From contig JAIFLN010000019.1 of the NCBI GenBank assembly GCA_020049045.1, positions 67,609 to 103,925 of the forward strand: 36,317 nucleotides of DNA. Direction: 5' to 3'. The DNA is from Spirochaetota bacterium. GTDB lineage: Bacteria; Spirochaetota; Spirochaetia; JABEVK01. The notes under the pieces are model-generated. The model did no database searches and was not told where the DNA came from. It saw nothing but the letters and a program-made list of their open reading frames with translations. This document shows positions 1-6,816 of this stretch, piece after piece. The first letter of the stretch is position 1; every line of letters begins with the position of its first letter. A program made the translations under genes and the position numbers.

Positions 1-666
1 GATTTTGGAAAAATCATTCAGGGAATCAACAGCACGGGGAAACCGTTCTTCGAGAAGAGGAAAAATGGAGTGCCGGAGAAAATTCCTTGTGGGAAAAACC
101 TGTGGATTCGTTGAATCCTCATGGAATGGAATCTTTTGTTCTTCCGCAACTTGAGCCAAAAGAGCAGCCCGCAAAGCAAGAAACGGCCTCAAGTACGAAC
201 CACGCGTGGGAGCCATTCCTGCCAGTCCCTGCCACGACCGCCCTTTCAGGAGCCGCATCAAGACCGTCTCGGCCTGATCGTCAGCATGGTGAGCCAAAAA
301 GATGGGACTTTCTCGATGTGTGTTCAGAAAAGATTGGAAACAGGCGTAGCGGTGATCCCTGGCACCCGCCTCGGTGAACCTGTTCTCCATGGGAGGGCCG
401 AAGTTCTGCAAGGGTACCCTGCGGGCGGCACACCAGGCTTCCACCAAAGCCGCTTCATCCGAACGCTCTTCCTGGCTTCTCCAGCCATGGTCAACATGAA
501 GTGCCTGCAACTGACTGGAAGGAACCAGCTCCGAAAGAGCCCAGAGCAAAACTCCCGAGTCTTTCCCGCCAGAATAACCAATTCCTAAGGGTAGCGTTGG
601 TGACCAGAGTTCAAGCTGTGCTTTGAGATGCTCAAGAAGGATAGGAGTGGCGCTGGTTGACGGCAT
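1..666 (-). CDS. tilS: tRNA(Ile)-lysidine synthase TilS (3' end cut by window edge)
   Basis: TilS attaches lysine to C34 of tRNA-Ile2 (CAU) in the cytosol so that it reads AUA; it is normally essential. The ORF track misses it because it has no stop inside the window. Reading the minus strand from ATG at 666 gives a PP-loop ATPase signature YSGGKDS near residue 30, then HVDHGWR, HHADDQAETVLMRLLKG and, near the edge, EDSTNPQVFPTRNFLR, all characteristic of the TilS N-terminal domain. About 222 residues are visible; the C-terminal tRNA-binding domains lie beyond the window. A GGGTGGGAG stretch sits about 6-8 nt upstream of the ATG. The start lies inside the 3' end of pth (35-bp overlap), implying translational coupling in the spoVG-tRNA-rplY-pth-tilS operon. 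Confidence 0.93.
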   Translation of the reverse strand, partial: MPSTSATPILLEHLKAQLELWSPTLPLGIGYSGGKDSGVLLWALSELVPSSQLQALHVDHGWRSQEERSDEAALVEAWCAARRVPLQNFGPPMENRFTEAGARDHRYACFQSFLNTHRESPIFLAHHADDQAETVLMRLLKGRSWQGLAGMAPTRGSYLRPFLALRAALLAQVAEEQKIPFHEDSTNPQVFPTRNFLRHSIFPLLEERFPRAVDSLNDFSKI

Positions 667-1213
667 GGATCAGGGGCTCCCACCCCTCAGTCCAGCGTTG
701 ATGAACCTGCGGAACAACGCGGTCCAGAACGCTTTTGACCGCTTGAAAGTCTTGCACAGAAGGGGTTCCCAATACATGTTCCACCACTCCCTGCCCCACT
801 TCGGGACGGCCGATACCCACAGCCAGCCTGTGGTACGGCTCAGTCAAGAATTCATCAATCGATTTGAGCCCGTTGTGGCCTGCCGAGGAGCCATGTGGCT
901 TCAAACGCAGGCGACCTGGCGGCAGATCCATCTGATCGAAAACCACCAGAAGGTCTGAAGAACTGGCACCAAACCGAGAAAGCAATTCAGGTATGACCAC
1001 ACCTGAGCGGTTCATAGAAGTATGAGGCTTAACGAGAATCAGAGTGTGCTCACCATTTTGGGAAACACAAAATGAATAAGGCCGGAACCAAGGAGTTCGA
1101 AATGAACTCCCCAGAATCCCGGCCCATTGATCAACAAACCAGAAGCCAGCGTTATGCCGCGTTAACTGATACCGAGAACCGGGGTTTCCCAGTCCGACAA
1201 TCAGTCGAATCAG
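632..1213 (-). CDS. pth: Peptidyl-tRNA hydrolase, probable CTG start
   Basis: Pth cleaves the ester bond of peptidyl-tRNAs released prematurely from ribosomes, recycling tRNA. The ORF track begins at an internal ATG (1015), but the family N-terminus lies upstream: [11 protein letters not shown] (catalytic-site Asn), RHNAGF (catalytic His), then MNRSG, VFDQMDLPPG (Asp) and HNGLKSI. The full product is 193 aa, the normal length. Upstream of the GNPG motif, in frame, there is no ATG, GTG or TTG before two stop codons, so the start must be non-canonical. CTG at 1213 gives [12 protein letters not shown]. It is preceded by AGGAG at about 8 nt and overlaps the rplY stop as CTGA. Its 3' end overlaps tilS. 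A sequencing error that removed a normal start cannot be excluded. Confidence 0.92.
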   Translation of the reverse strand: MIRLIVGLGNPGSRYQLTRHNAGFWFVDQWAGILGSSFRTPWFRPYSFCVSQNGEHTLILVKPHTSMNRSGVVIPELLSRFGASSSDLLVVFDQMDLPPGRLRLKPHGSSAGHNGLKSIDEFLTEPYHRLAVGIGRPEVGQGVVEHVLGTPSVQDFQAVKSVLDRVVPQVHQRWTEGWEPLIHAVNQRHSYPS

Positions 1214-1860
1214 GCCTTCTTCTCCTGAGCCTTGGCAGCAGGTGCGGCGGCAGCGGGTGCGGCCTCGGCAGCGGGGGTACCAGTAACTTCAGTCTCAGGA
1301 ACAGCATCCAGAGTACGGGTACTGATCACGTGTGCCAGAACAGCATCACCATTGGTAAGGATCTTAACACCTTCTGCCAACTTCAAGTCTCTCACATACA
1401 CACTGGCGTTCATTTCCAAACTCGAAACATCCACTTTGACGTCATGAGGAATATCTTTAGCCAGACACTCAACTTCGATTTCATGGCTCACCTGCTCCAT
1501 GAGACCGCCGTTGCGAACACCAATGGCAGAACCCACCAAGTGAACAGGCACCTTGGCATGCAAAGTCTTGGTAGCGCTGACGTGATAGAAGTCGATGTGT
1601 TGAATCTTTCCGCTTAGGACATCATCTTGATAGTCCTTAACCAGAACTTCATAAACAGTCTTGCCATTTTGCAGCTTGATAACGGTGTTCTCGCCGAAAG
1701 AGGCGAAGCGCAACGTAAAATCGTGGGCATCCACCGCAATTGGTACCGCTCCGGTTTGGCCGTAGACCACCGCGGGAATCTTGCCGGACACTCTCAGCCT
1801 CCGGGAAGCCGACTTCTTCAGCTCTTTTCGTTCCTGGAAGGCCAGGGTCACTTGTTCCAT
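1210..1860 (-). CDS. rplY: 50S ribosomal protein L25 / general stress protein Ctc
   Basis: This 216-aa protein is the long (TL5/Ctc-type) form of L25, which binds 5S rRNA in the large ribosomal subunit. The N-terminal beta-barrel is recognisable from [21 protein letters not shown] and [21 protein letters not shown]. It is followed by a TL5 C-terminal domain ([31 protein letters not shown] region) and a low-complexity Ala/Pro/Glu/Lys tail in the last 30 residues. The start ATG follows AAGGAG by 6 nt. That start lies inside the tail of the spoVG reading frame and directly after the tRNA-Gln gene. Its stop overlaps the pth start. The neighbours (spoVG, pth, tilS) are a conserved translation-linked set. 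Confidence 0.95.
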   Translation of the reverse strand: MEQVTLAFQERKELKKSASRRLRVSGKIPAVVYGQTGAVPIAVDAHDFTLRFASFGENTVIKLQNGKTVYEVLVKDYQDDVLSGKIQHIDFYHVSATKTLHAKVPVHLVGSAIGVRNGGLMEQVSHEIEVECLAKDIPHDVKVDVSSLEMNASVYVRDLKLAEGVKILTNGDAVLAHVISTRTLDAVPETEVTGTPAAEAAPAAAAPAAKAQEKKA

Positions 1861-2216
1861 GCTCTTCTCCTTGCACTCTCGAAACTGGGACGGCAGGGCT
1901 CGAACCTACGGATGCCAGAACCAAAATCTGGTGCCTTACCAACTTGGCGACGTCCCAATGGGTCAGCAGCCTGGTCGTAAGCTTCGAGAATCTGCTCTTG
2001 GAGACGGGCCCGAAATTCCGTATTGATCGGATGGGCGACATCTTTGTATTCACCATTTTTGGTCCGTCGGCTGGGCATAGCAATGAAAACACCGCTCTCA
2101 CCCTGAATGACCTTAACATTGTGAACCACGAAGCAACTTTCGAACGTCACTGTCACGTAGGCTTTGAGTTTCCCCTCGCCTGCAACCTTCCGGATCCTGA
2201 TGTCAGTAATCGTCAT
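1848..2216 (-). CDS. spoVG: SpoVG-family nucleic-acid-binding regulator, reading frame extends through tRNA-Gln
   Basis: SpoVG is a small DNA- and RNA-binding regulator, known in Firmicutes and Borrelia. The family core is clear: [53 protein letters not shown], ending near residue 85 (EAYDQAAD). Family members usually stop about there or a little later. Here no stop occurs, and residues 87-111 are encoded by the tRNA-Gln gene; the frame ends at TGA overlapping the rplY start, giving 122 aa. The start ATG follows GGAGG by about 8 nt. The leader carries two short hairpins and a consensus promoter upstream. Whether the tail is ever translated, or the mRNA is cut at the tRNA 5' end and left without a stop codon, cannot be told from sequence. 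Confidence 0.93.
   Translation of the reverse strand: MTITDIRIRKVAGEGKLKAYVTVTFESCFVVHNVKVIQGESGVFIAMPSRRTKNGEYKDVAHPINTEFRARLQEQILEAYDQAADPLGRRQVGKAPDFGSGIRRFEPCRPSFESARRRAWNK
1885..1957 (-). tRNA. tRNA-Gln (anticodon UUG)
   Basis: On the minus strand a 73-nt cloverleaf can be folded by eye. The acceptor stem is TGGGACG paired with CGTCCCA, giving the U1-A72 pair typical of tRNA-Gln, with discriminator G. The D arm is closed by GCC/GGC, the anticodon stem is CCAGA/TCTGG with loop TTTTGGT (anticodon TTG), and the T arm is GTAGG-TTCGAGC-CCTGC. The 3' CCA is not encoded. The gene lies between spoVG and rplY, transcribed with them, and is wholly contained in the spoVG open reading frame (see findings). 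There is no separate promoter I can see, so it probably matures from the spoVG-rplY transcript by RNase P and 3' processing. Confidence 0.96.
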
Positions 2217-2344
2217 GTTCCATCCTCCCGCTCGGTGTGTCCACTGCGGACATTGTAAACCGACACATCGGAAGATGCAAATTCAGATCTCCTAACAAAC
2301 CCGGTCTGCGGAGTGACTCCCGCAACCGAATGAGACAGGCAATC

Positions 2345-2372
2345 ATTATACTTTTTTGTTGAGGTGTGTCAA
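2345..2372 (-). promoter_or_regulatory. Sigma-70-type promoter of the spoVG operon
   Basis: On the minus strand TTGACA (2372-2367) is followed by a 16-bp spacer and a perfect TATAAT (2350-2345). Transcription would start near 2338, leaving a leader of about 120 nt before spoVG. The leader contains GCGGGAGT/ACTCCGC-like and TGTCC-GCAGT-GGACA inverted repeats that may fold in the RNA. Confidence 0.85.
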
Positions 2373-2417
2373 AGGGTATTTCTCACTTTTTTCTATCAGC
2401 TGACAGCCTCTTTCGTA

Positions 2418-2446
2418 TTGACAGGTCGAAGGGTGACGGTTAAATT
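2418..2446 (+). promoter_or_regulatory. Sigma-70-type promoter of the acidic-protein gene
   Basis: TTGACA at 2418-2423, an exact 17-bp spacer and TAAATT at 2441-2446 form a near-consensus promoter, divergent from the spoVG promoter. The predicted transcript starts near 2453, about 50 nt before the ATG at 2502. Its position inside the longer ORF-track frame argues against the upstream start. Confidence 0.8.
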
Positions 2447-2501
2447 TCGTCGTACAAAGGCTCGTGCGGCCCTTCCCTATTTCCCGATCAAAGGTACGTT
2501 C

Positions 2502-2744
2502 ATGGCTTTTTATCGTTTCAGTGACGAAGACTTTGATGATTACGACAGCGACTACGAGGATGATTTCGAAGAGGACTTCGATGATGATGACGAAGAGGAA
2601 GCCTTCGATGATGATTACGATGACTTGGAAGATGAAGACGACCTCGACGACTTTGACGACGAGGACGATTTCGAAGAGGACGATGACAAAGACGAGGATG
2701 ACCTAGAGTATGATGGGTTTGATCCTCAAGACTTTGTTGAGTAG
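2502..2744 (+). CDS. Highly acidic small protein of unknown function
   Basis: This is an 80-aa protein composed mostly of Asp and Glu after a short N-terminus (MAFYRFSDEDFDDYD), punctuated by regularly spaced Phe, Tyr and Leu, and ending GFDPQDFVE. I do not recognise a family. The start ATG at 2502 is chosen over the track start because a near-consensus promoter lies between them and AAAGG sits 8 nt upstream. The extreme charge suggests a disordered polyanion; nucleic-acid mimicry, binding a basic ribosomal or DNA-binding protein, or metal binding are possible, but none is shown. It converges on rsfS, whose last 19 bp it overlaps. Low complexity means a fortuitous frame is possible, but the promoter and ribosome site make a real gene likely. 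Confidence 0.7.
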   Translation: MAFYRFSDEDFDDYDSDYEDDFEEDFDDDDEEEAFDDDYDDLEDEDDLDDFDDEDDFEEDDDKDEDDLEYDGFDPQDFVE

Positions 2745-3079
2745 ATGACTTTGGCCGTAAACCAAAGTTTTTCCAGTTCGTAGTAAGAACGGGCGCTCTC
2801 AGAAAACAGGTGGATGACGGTTTCGTTCCAGTCGACGAGAAGCCATTCATTCACCTGGTTTTTTTTGGGTTTATGCGTAGGCACATCCAGATTCTCAGTT
2901 GCCCAATGATCCAACTCCTGAATCAGTCCCTTCAGGTGTCCTTGGCTGTTATAAGTAGCAATGACAAAGGTGTCGGCCCACGAACAGGTATCCCTGACGT
3001 CCAGGATGACAACATCCCGGGCCTTGGCGTCCTCAAGAAATTGCCCTAAAGAAGTCATAAGCGCATTGTTATCTGACAT
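2726..3079 (-). CDS. rsfS: Ribosome silencing factor RsfS (Iojap/YbeB family)
   Basis: RsfS binds ribosomal protein L14 and blocks joining of the 30S and 50S subunits when nutrients are scarce. The family signature is visible: a DVVILDVRDTCSWADTFVIAT strand, a WLLVDWNETVIHLFSESARSYYELEKLW C-terminal block (the usual D-W/Y-x-D/E-V-V-H-x-F...Y-x-L-E-x-L-W pattern), and a total of 117 aa. I take ATG at 3079 as the start; the track uses TTG at 3091 and either is possible because neither has a strong Shine-Dalgarno. The start overlaps the 3' end of the lytR-like gene, and the gene closes the rplU-prp-rpmA-obg-nadD operon, a conserved link of nadD and rsfS. Confidence 0.92.
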   Translation of the reverse strand: MSDNNALMTSLGQFLEDAKARDVVILDVRDTCSWADTFVIATYNSQGHLKGLIQELDHWATENLDVPTHKPKKNQVNEWLLVDWNETVIHLFSESARSYYELEKLWFTAKVIYSTKS

Positions 3080-4247
3080 AGCGTCCGTCAAAATCCTTTC
3101 CCAGAATAATCGTGATCATGGCCGAACTTGTTGAGACTTCGGCTTGTGTTGTAATTTTTCCGCAACGGATCAATTCGGCCAATTTCTGGGCTTGGTCGGG
3201 GTTTCCAGTGCGGTCAATGATGGTTGTCTCGGCTTGTGAAGTGTTTTCGGCGTTCTTAGCCGCAACAATCTCATACCCAAAATTGCGGAACAAGGACGCG
3301 GTGCGCGTAGCGAGGCCGGCACGAGTGGTTCCATTAAGAATTTCGACCGTCAGCGTCCCATTGACTAATTGGTCAGAATCTTTATTGGCAAGGCCTTCGA
3401 GAACCTGTCTGACGGTTTCCAGCAGGAGAGTCCCGTTGTAGTGTGGAAACAGAAGCTTCTTTTTGTCGACTACCCGTTCGGTTCCAAGAACCCTCTGAAA
3501 AACAACCCTTTCCCAATCCGCTCCTGCCGCCATATTGAGAAAGGTTTTGAGGCCGACGTCTTCCAGATTGGTCTTCACGCTGGAATAGAACAAAGGAAAG
3601 ACGTCTTCGTGTGAAAGGAAAGCCTGATTTTCCCCCCATCGTCTCATCAACGATTGGACAATTTTCTGATGGCGGGCACTTCGGTCGGCCATCTCCTCCC
3701 CTTCGTCCTGATAAATCAGATAATCACGAGCCTTGGAGCCATCGAGAACGAGATTTCCTGAGGGAATCAAAACCATAGGATCCGATTTTGCCTCTTCAAT
3801 GGCAGAGGGCACAAACAACTCGATCCCTGACAAAAGGTCAACCTGCCGCTCGAACTGATCTGCGGTCATGACAAGAGAAAACCCAACATTGAGGCCTGTC
3901 AGTTGGCTGACCTTGGCCATGTACTCCTTCAAATCATCAGGTTTGAACAGCGCTGACAGGGAGTCAACCCGAGAGAGTGAGGCAATCAGGGAACCGGTTT
4001 CAGGAGGAACGTCAATAAACGCTGTTTTTTTGGTCTGCGGGTTATAGAGAATAACCTGGTTGAAGAGAGGCAGGTTCTGATCGGAAACCGTAATCAGAAC
4101 GGCAAGGGGCTTTCCTGATTCCAGGTTGTCCTTGACCCGGTCGGTCCTTACCTGGAGAACGACATAGATCGAAATACCTACCGTCAAAAGGGCAATCAGG
4201 ATAAGCAGAATCCGGCTTGGATCCAGGAGGTTTTTTGTTCTAGTCAT
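3069..4247 (-). CDS. LytR-CpsA-Psr-like membrane protein with LytR C-terminal domain
   Basis: This is a 392-aa protein with one N-terminal transmembrane helix (about residues 11-32), a LytR-CpsA-Psr-like extracytoplasmic domain (about 45-270) and a LytR_C domain at the end (VNGTLTVEILNGTTRAGLATRTASLFRNFGYEIV). LCP proteins attach glycopolymers to the cell wall, although the function in spirochaetes is not settled. The usual arginine-rich pyrophosphate-lipid contacts are only partly visible (SARHQKIVQSL), so activity is uncertain. ATG at 4247 is preferred over the track start because GGGAGGGG lies about 6 nt upstream and the ATG overlaps the nadD stop. Upstream sequence in the track ORF is antisense or shadow of nadD. 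Confidence 0.82.
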   Translation of the reverse strand: MTRTKNLLDPSRILLILIALLTVGISIYVVLQVRTDRVKDNLESGKPLAVLITVSDQNLPLFNQVILYNPQTKKTAFIDVPPETGSLIASLSRVDSLSALFKPDDLKEYMAKVSQLTGLNVGFSLVMTADQFERQVDLLSGIELFVPSAIEEAKSDPMVLIPSGNLVLDGSKARDYLIYQDEGEEMADRSARHQKIVQSLMRRWGENQAFLSHEDVFPLFYSSVKTNLEDVGLKTFLNMAAGADWERVVFQRVLGTERVVDKKKLLFPHYNGTLLLETVRQVLEGLANKDSDQLVNGTLTVEILNGTTRAGLATRTASLFRNFGYEIVAAKNAENTSQAETTIIDRTGNPDQAQKLAELIRCGKITTQAEVSTSSAMITIILGKDFDGRYVR

Positions 4248-4818
4248 TTTGCCCCTCCCGATAGAGGTGATGCGTCTCAATGTACGAAGCCACCGCCGGT
4301 GGTACCAGTGCCTTCCAGGCCATGCCGCTGCGAATGCGGCTGCGGATCTCAGTGGATGAAACATCAATAAGCTTATTGCTCAGATACCGATGAGGCCACC
4401 CGCTGTTGAGGTTGCCCGGATACTTTCGATGGGCTACCAGCAGATCAGAGAGGCGACTGAGCTCTTCTGCATCCTTCCAGCTGGCAAAAGATTCAAAGAG
4501 GTCATCACCCAGCACCAGAGCAGGCCGGCCTGACAGTTCGTAGTGCTCGAGAATATACCGCACTGTATCAATGGAGTAGCTTATACCCTCTCTAGCCATT
4601 TCACAGGTTTCGAGAACCACTTCGGAATCTTGGACTGCCAGTTTCAGCATATCCAGGCGTTGGCCGACAGTAGTGCCGTCGACATTTTTGTGAGCAGGCT
4701 TGTTGGAAGGAACGAAAACTACCCGATCGAAGCGCTCTTGAACTCTCGCCTCTTCGGCCAGCATCAAGTGGCCGATATGAACCGGGTTGAAGGTACCGCC
4801 GATGATCACGGTCCTCAC
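4240..4818 (-). CDS. nadD: Nicotinate-nucleotide adenylyltransferase
   Basis: NadD adenylates nicotinate mononucleotide to deamido-NAD in NAD synthesis. The nucleotidyltransferase signature GGTFNPVHIGHLMLAEEA is at the N-terminus, with VPSNKPAHK, a GDDLFESFASWKDAEEL block and the C-terminal ISSTEIR-type motif (DVSSTEIRSRIRSG). Starting at GTG 4818 gives 192 aa, the normal family size; the track start adds about 59 non-family residues that overlap obg. A second GTG three codons later is a possible alternative. It sits 13 bp after the obg stop and overlaps the lytR-like start by 8 bp, so it is part of one operon. Confidence 0.95.
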   Translation of the reverse strand: MRTVIIGGTFNPVHIGHLMLAEEARVQERFDRVVFVPSNKPAHKNVDGTTVGQRLDMLKLAVQDSEVVLETCEMAREGISYSIDTVRYILEHYELSGRPALVLGDDLFESFASWKDAEELSRLSDLLVAHRKYPGNLNSGWPHRYLSNKLIDVSSTEIRSRIRSGMAWKALVPPAVASYIETHHLYREGQND

Positions 4819-4831
4819 GGTGAGGGGCGCC

Positions 4832-5830
4832 TCAAAGTACGATCTCTTTTTCAGCGAGCCGGAGAAATTCCCGACGGATATCGTCAAGCCTATCCCGGTG
4901 AAAACTTGAAACGCCAAAAACTGTCTCAGCCGACAAAGAAGCCTTAAGGGCCTCCAATCGCGAACCGTCTTCATCAAGGTCGGTTTTGGAACCAAGGATG
5001 ATACGGGGCTTGAGGGAAAGTTCTGCTGAAAAATCGGTCAGCTCCGCCATCAGAGTAGAAAACGTATCCAAATAGGTCTCTTCCGACAAATCGACCAGAA
5101 AAACCAATCCTTTTGTCCGCGCAATATGCTTTAAAAATTGGATTCCCAGCCCCAGACCGTGTGAGGCACCTTCAATAATTCCAGGAATATCCGCGAGGAC
5201 CACGTCTTGATCGTAAACCCGCATCACTCCCAAGTTGGGAATCTTTGTGGTAAAGGGATAGGGTGCCACCTTGGGTGTGGCATTAGTCAGCAAGGTCAAA
5301 AGGGTTGATTTCCCCGCGTTGGGAAAACCAACAAACCCGAGATCGGCAATGATATTCAATTCAATTGTGAGAAGATTTTGCTGAGCAGGCATGCCCGGTT
5401 GGGCATACCGGGGTGCCTGATGCTTGGCAGAACGAAAATGCCAGTTACCCTGGCCACCCCTTCCACCGACGAGGTAGGTCCATTGGGGCTCCGAGTCAGC
5501 AGAAAAGTCATGTAGGATTTCTCCGGTTGCTTTGTCTCGAACAATGGTACCCGGTGGTACGAACACGTAAACAAACTCACCGTTTTTCCCATGCATCTTC
5601 TGACCGCTGCCAGGAAGTCCATTTTGAGCCTTGAACACCCTTTTCATCCTAAGGTGTGCAAGAGTTTTCAAGTTTTCTTTTACTTGAAAGACCACATCAC
5701 CACCCCGGCCCCCGTCACCCCCATCCGGTCCACCAAAAGGGACGAATTTTTCACGGCGAAACGAGACGCAACCCGCGCCGCCGTGACCGGAGGAGACTTC
5801 GATAGTGGTTTCGTCGACGAAGCCTTCCAA
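4832..5830 (-). CDS. obg: GTPase Obg (CgtA/ObgE)
   Basis: Obg is an essential GTPase that checks 50S subunit assembly and links to the stringent response. The Gly-rich Obg fold fills residues 1-160 (GHGGAGCVSFRREKFVPFGGPDGGDGGRGGDV). The G domain follows with P-loop GFPNAGKST, TTKIPNLG, DIPGIIEGA (G3), and SKTD as the G4 motif. The protein is 332 aa and has no C-terminal OCT extension, as in other short Obg proteins. The start codon is TTG at 5830, ten bases after the rpmA stop, with only a weak ribosome site, so translation may depend on coupling to rpmA. Confidence 0.96.
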   Translation of the reverse strand: MEGFVDETTIEVSSGHGGAGCVSFRREKFVPFGGPDGGDGGRGGDVVFQVKENLKTLAHLRMKRVFKAQNGLPGSGQKMHGKNGEFVYVFVPPGTIVRDKATGEILHDFSADSEPQWTYLVGGRGGQGNWHFRSAKHQAPRYAQPGMPAQQNLLTIELNIIADLGFVGFPNAGKSTLLTLLTNATPKVAPYPFTTKIPNLGVMRVYDQDVVLADIPGIIEGASHGLGLGIQFLKHIARTKGLVFLVDLSEETYLDTFSTLMAELTDFSAELSLKPRIILGSKTDLDEDGSRLEALKASLSAETVFGVSSFHRDRLDDIRREFLRLAEKEIVL

Positions 5831-5839
5831 TTGACGGGT

Positions 5840-6097
5840 TTATTCCGCAGCGGGAACGATGTTGACGGTTTGCTTTCCGCGGCGGTAGAGGAAGCTCACA
5901 GCACCCTTCACCAAGGCAAAAAGGGTGTGGTCCCGACCGAGCCCGACGTTTTCACCGGGATGAAACTTGGTGCCACGCTGGCGGACGAGGATCTCGCCTG
6001 CTTTCACGTCCTGACCGCCAAAGCGCTTGACTCCGAGCATCTTAGGATTAGAATCGCGACCGTTCTTGGAACTGCCTGCACCTTTTTTATGAGCCAT
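5840..6097 (-). CDS. rpmA: 50S ribosomal protein L27
   Basis: L27 lies at the peptidyl-transferase centre of the 50S subunit. [29 protein letters not shown] is the standard N-terminus and [21 protein letters not shown] the conserved core. The 85-aa start at ATG 6097 is supported by GGGAGG 7 nt upstream and by the family N-terminus. The track's longer frame adds 18 codons that overlap prp. The protein lacks the N-terminal extension with an FFA-type cleavage site that Prp removes in Firmicutes, although prp is the adjacent gene. Confidence 0.96.
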   Translation of the reverse strand: MAHKKGAGSSKNGRDSNPKMLGVKRFGGQDVKAGEILVRQRGTKFHPGENVGLGRDHTLFALVKGAVSFLYRRGKQTVNIVPAAE

Positions 6098-6443
6098 GAA
6101 ACAACCTCCCGGAATGACTTCCGTATTCAATCTGGACTCGGCGGGGTTCATCCCGCGCCAAGTCCTCGAGACCGCGCAACAAATATTCGCACCAGCCCCG
6201 ATACTGCTCAGTGAGGTCTGGAGAAACTCCTGACATCACCAGATGGAACCGATCAGTACCATCTTCTTTTACCGCCCAGAGAACTCCTGTGGAAGCCTCG
6301 ACGGTCCGGACAAAAGTCCGGAGAAGAATCGTAAACGCCGAACAGACAATGTCTAAGCCTTTGGGCCCAAATCCGGCGTGGCCTTCAACCACAAGCTCTC
6401 CGATTACCTTTTCCTCTGAAAGGGCAACCGCGACCCTGATCAT
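6087..6443 (-). CDS. prp: Ribosomal-processing cysteine protease Prp (YsxB family)
   Basis: Prp is the cysteine protease that trims the N-terminus of L27 in Firmicutes; its gene sits between rplU and rpmA in many phyla, as here. The catalytic pair is in the family motif [20 protein letters not shown]: His in GHAG and Cys in DIVCSA. The 118-aa length is normal. Its ATG overlaps the rplU stop (ATGA) and its 3' end overlaps the rpmA start by 11 bp. Because the L27 encoded next door carries no recognisable cleavable extension, its substrate here is unclear. Confidence 0.88.
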   Translation of the reverse strand: MIRVAVALSEEKVIGELVVEGHAGFGPKGLDIVCSAFTILLRTFVRTVEASTGVLWAVKEDGTDRFHLVMSGVSPDLTEQYRGWCEYLLRGLEDLARDEPRRVQIEYGSHSGRLFHGS

Positions 6444-6754
6444 GCCAGAACGATGTCTTCGACCTTGATCATGGTGTACATCTGCCGGTTTCCCACGGTA
6501 CGGTGGTAACTCTTGCGGCGTTTGTACTTATACGAGATGGTTTTCTCACCACGGGCAGTCCCGCTGATGGTGGCTTTCACCTTGGCACCGGCAACGTAGG
6601 GAGCGCCGATCTGAACACCCTTGTCATTGCTGACCAGGAGCACAGTTTCAAACTCAAGGGCGGAGCCGGTTTCGGCGTTGACCCGATCAATCTGCAGGAC
6701 GGCACCTTTTTCGGCCTTGAACTGGTGTCCTTTGATTTCGACGAGAGCGTACAT
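6440..6754 (-). CDS. rplU: 50S ribosomal protein L21
   Basis: L21 is a 23S rRNA-binding protein of the 50S subunit. MYALVEIKGHQFKAEKG, the hydrophobic FETVLLVSNDKGVQIGAPYV strand and the C-terminal KYKRRKSYHRTVGNRQMYTMIKV block match the family, and 104 aa is the usual size. GAGGG lies about 6 nt upstream of the ATG. It is the first gene of the rplU-prp-rpmA-obg-nadD-lytR-rsfS operon. Confidence 0.97.
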   Translation of the reverse strand: MYALVEIKGHQFKAEKGAVLQIDRVNAETGSALEFETVLLVSNDKGVQIGAPYVAGAKVKATISGTARGEKTISYKYKRRKSYHRTVGNRQMYTMIKVEDIVLA

Positions 6755-6787
6755 AAAAATCCCTCAATGATAAAAATAGCAGAGTCG

Positions 6788-6816
6788 TTTATAGCATGTT
6801 GGCCAACGACGGTCAA
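6788..6816 (-). promoter_or_regulatory. Sigma-70-type promoter of the rplU operon
   Basis: On the minus strand TTGACC (6816-6811), a 17-bp spacer and TATAAA (6793-6788) precede rplU by about 34 bp. The -35 hexamer overlaps the gltD stop codon, so the ribosomal operon starts its own transcript at the very end of the argS-gltBD unit. Confidence 0.8.

Noticed and set aside
121-1015. Track ORFs on the plus strand (87-958) and 324-581 minus
   Set aside because: They are shadows of tilS and pth, which carry the family motifs in the frames described.
1848-1884. Independent small gene encoded by the spoVG tail after the tRNA
   Set aside because: It has no start codon or ribosome site of its own; the bases mainly form the rplY ribosome site.
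2364-2501. 46-codon N-terminal extension of the acidic protein
   Set aside because: The promoter at 2418-2446 lies inside it, and it has no ribosome site or conserved motif.
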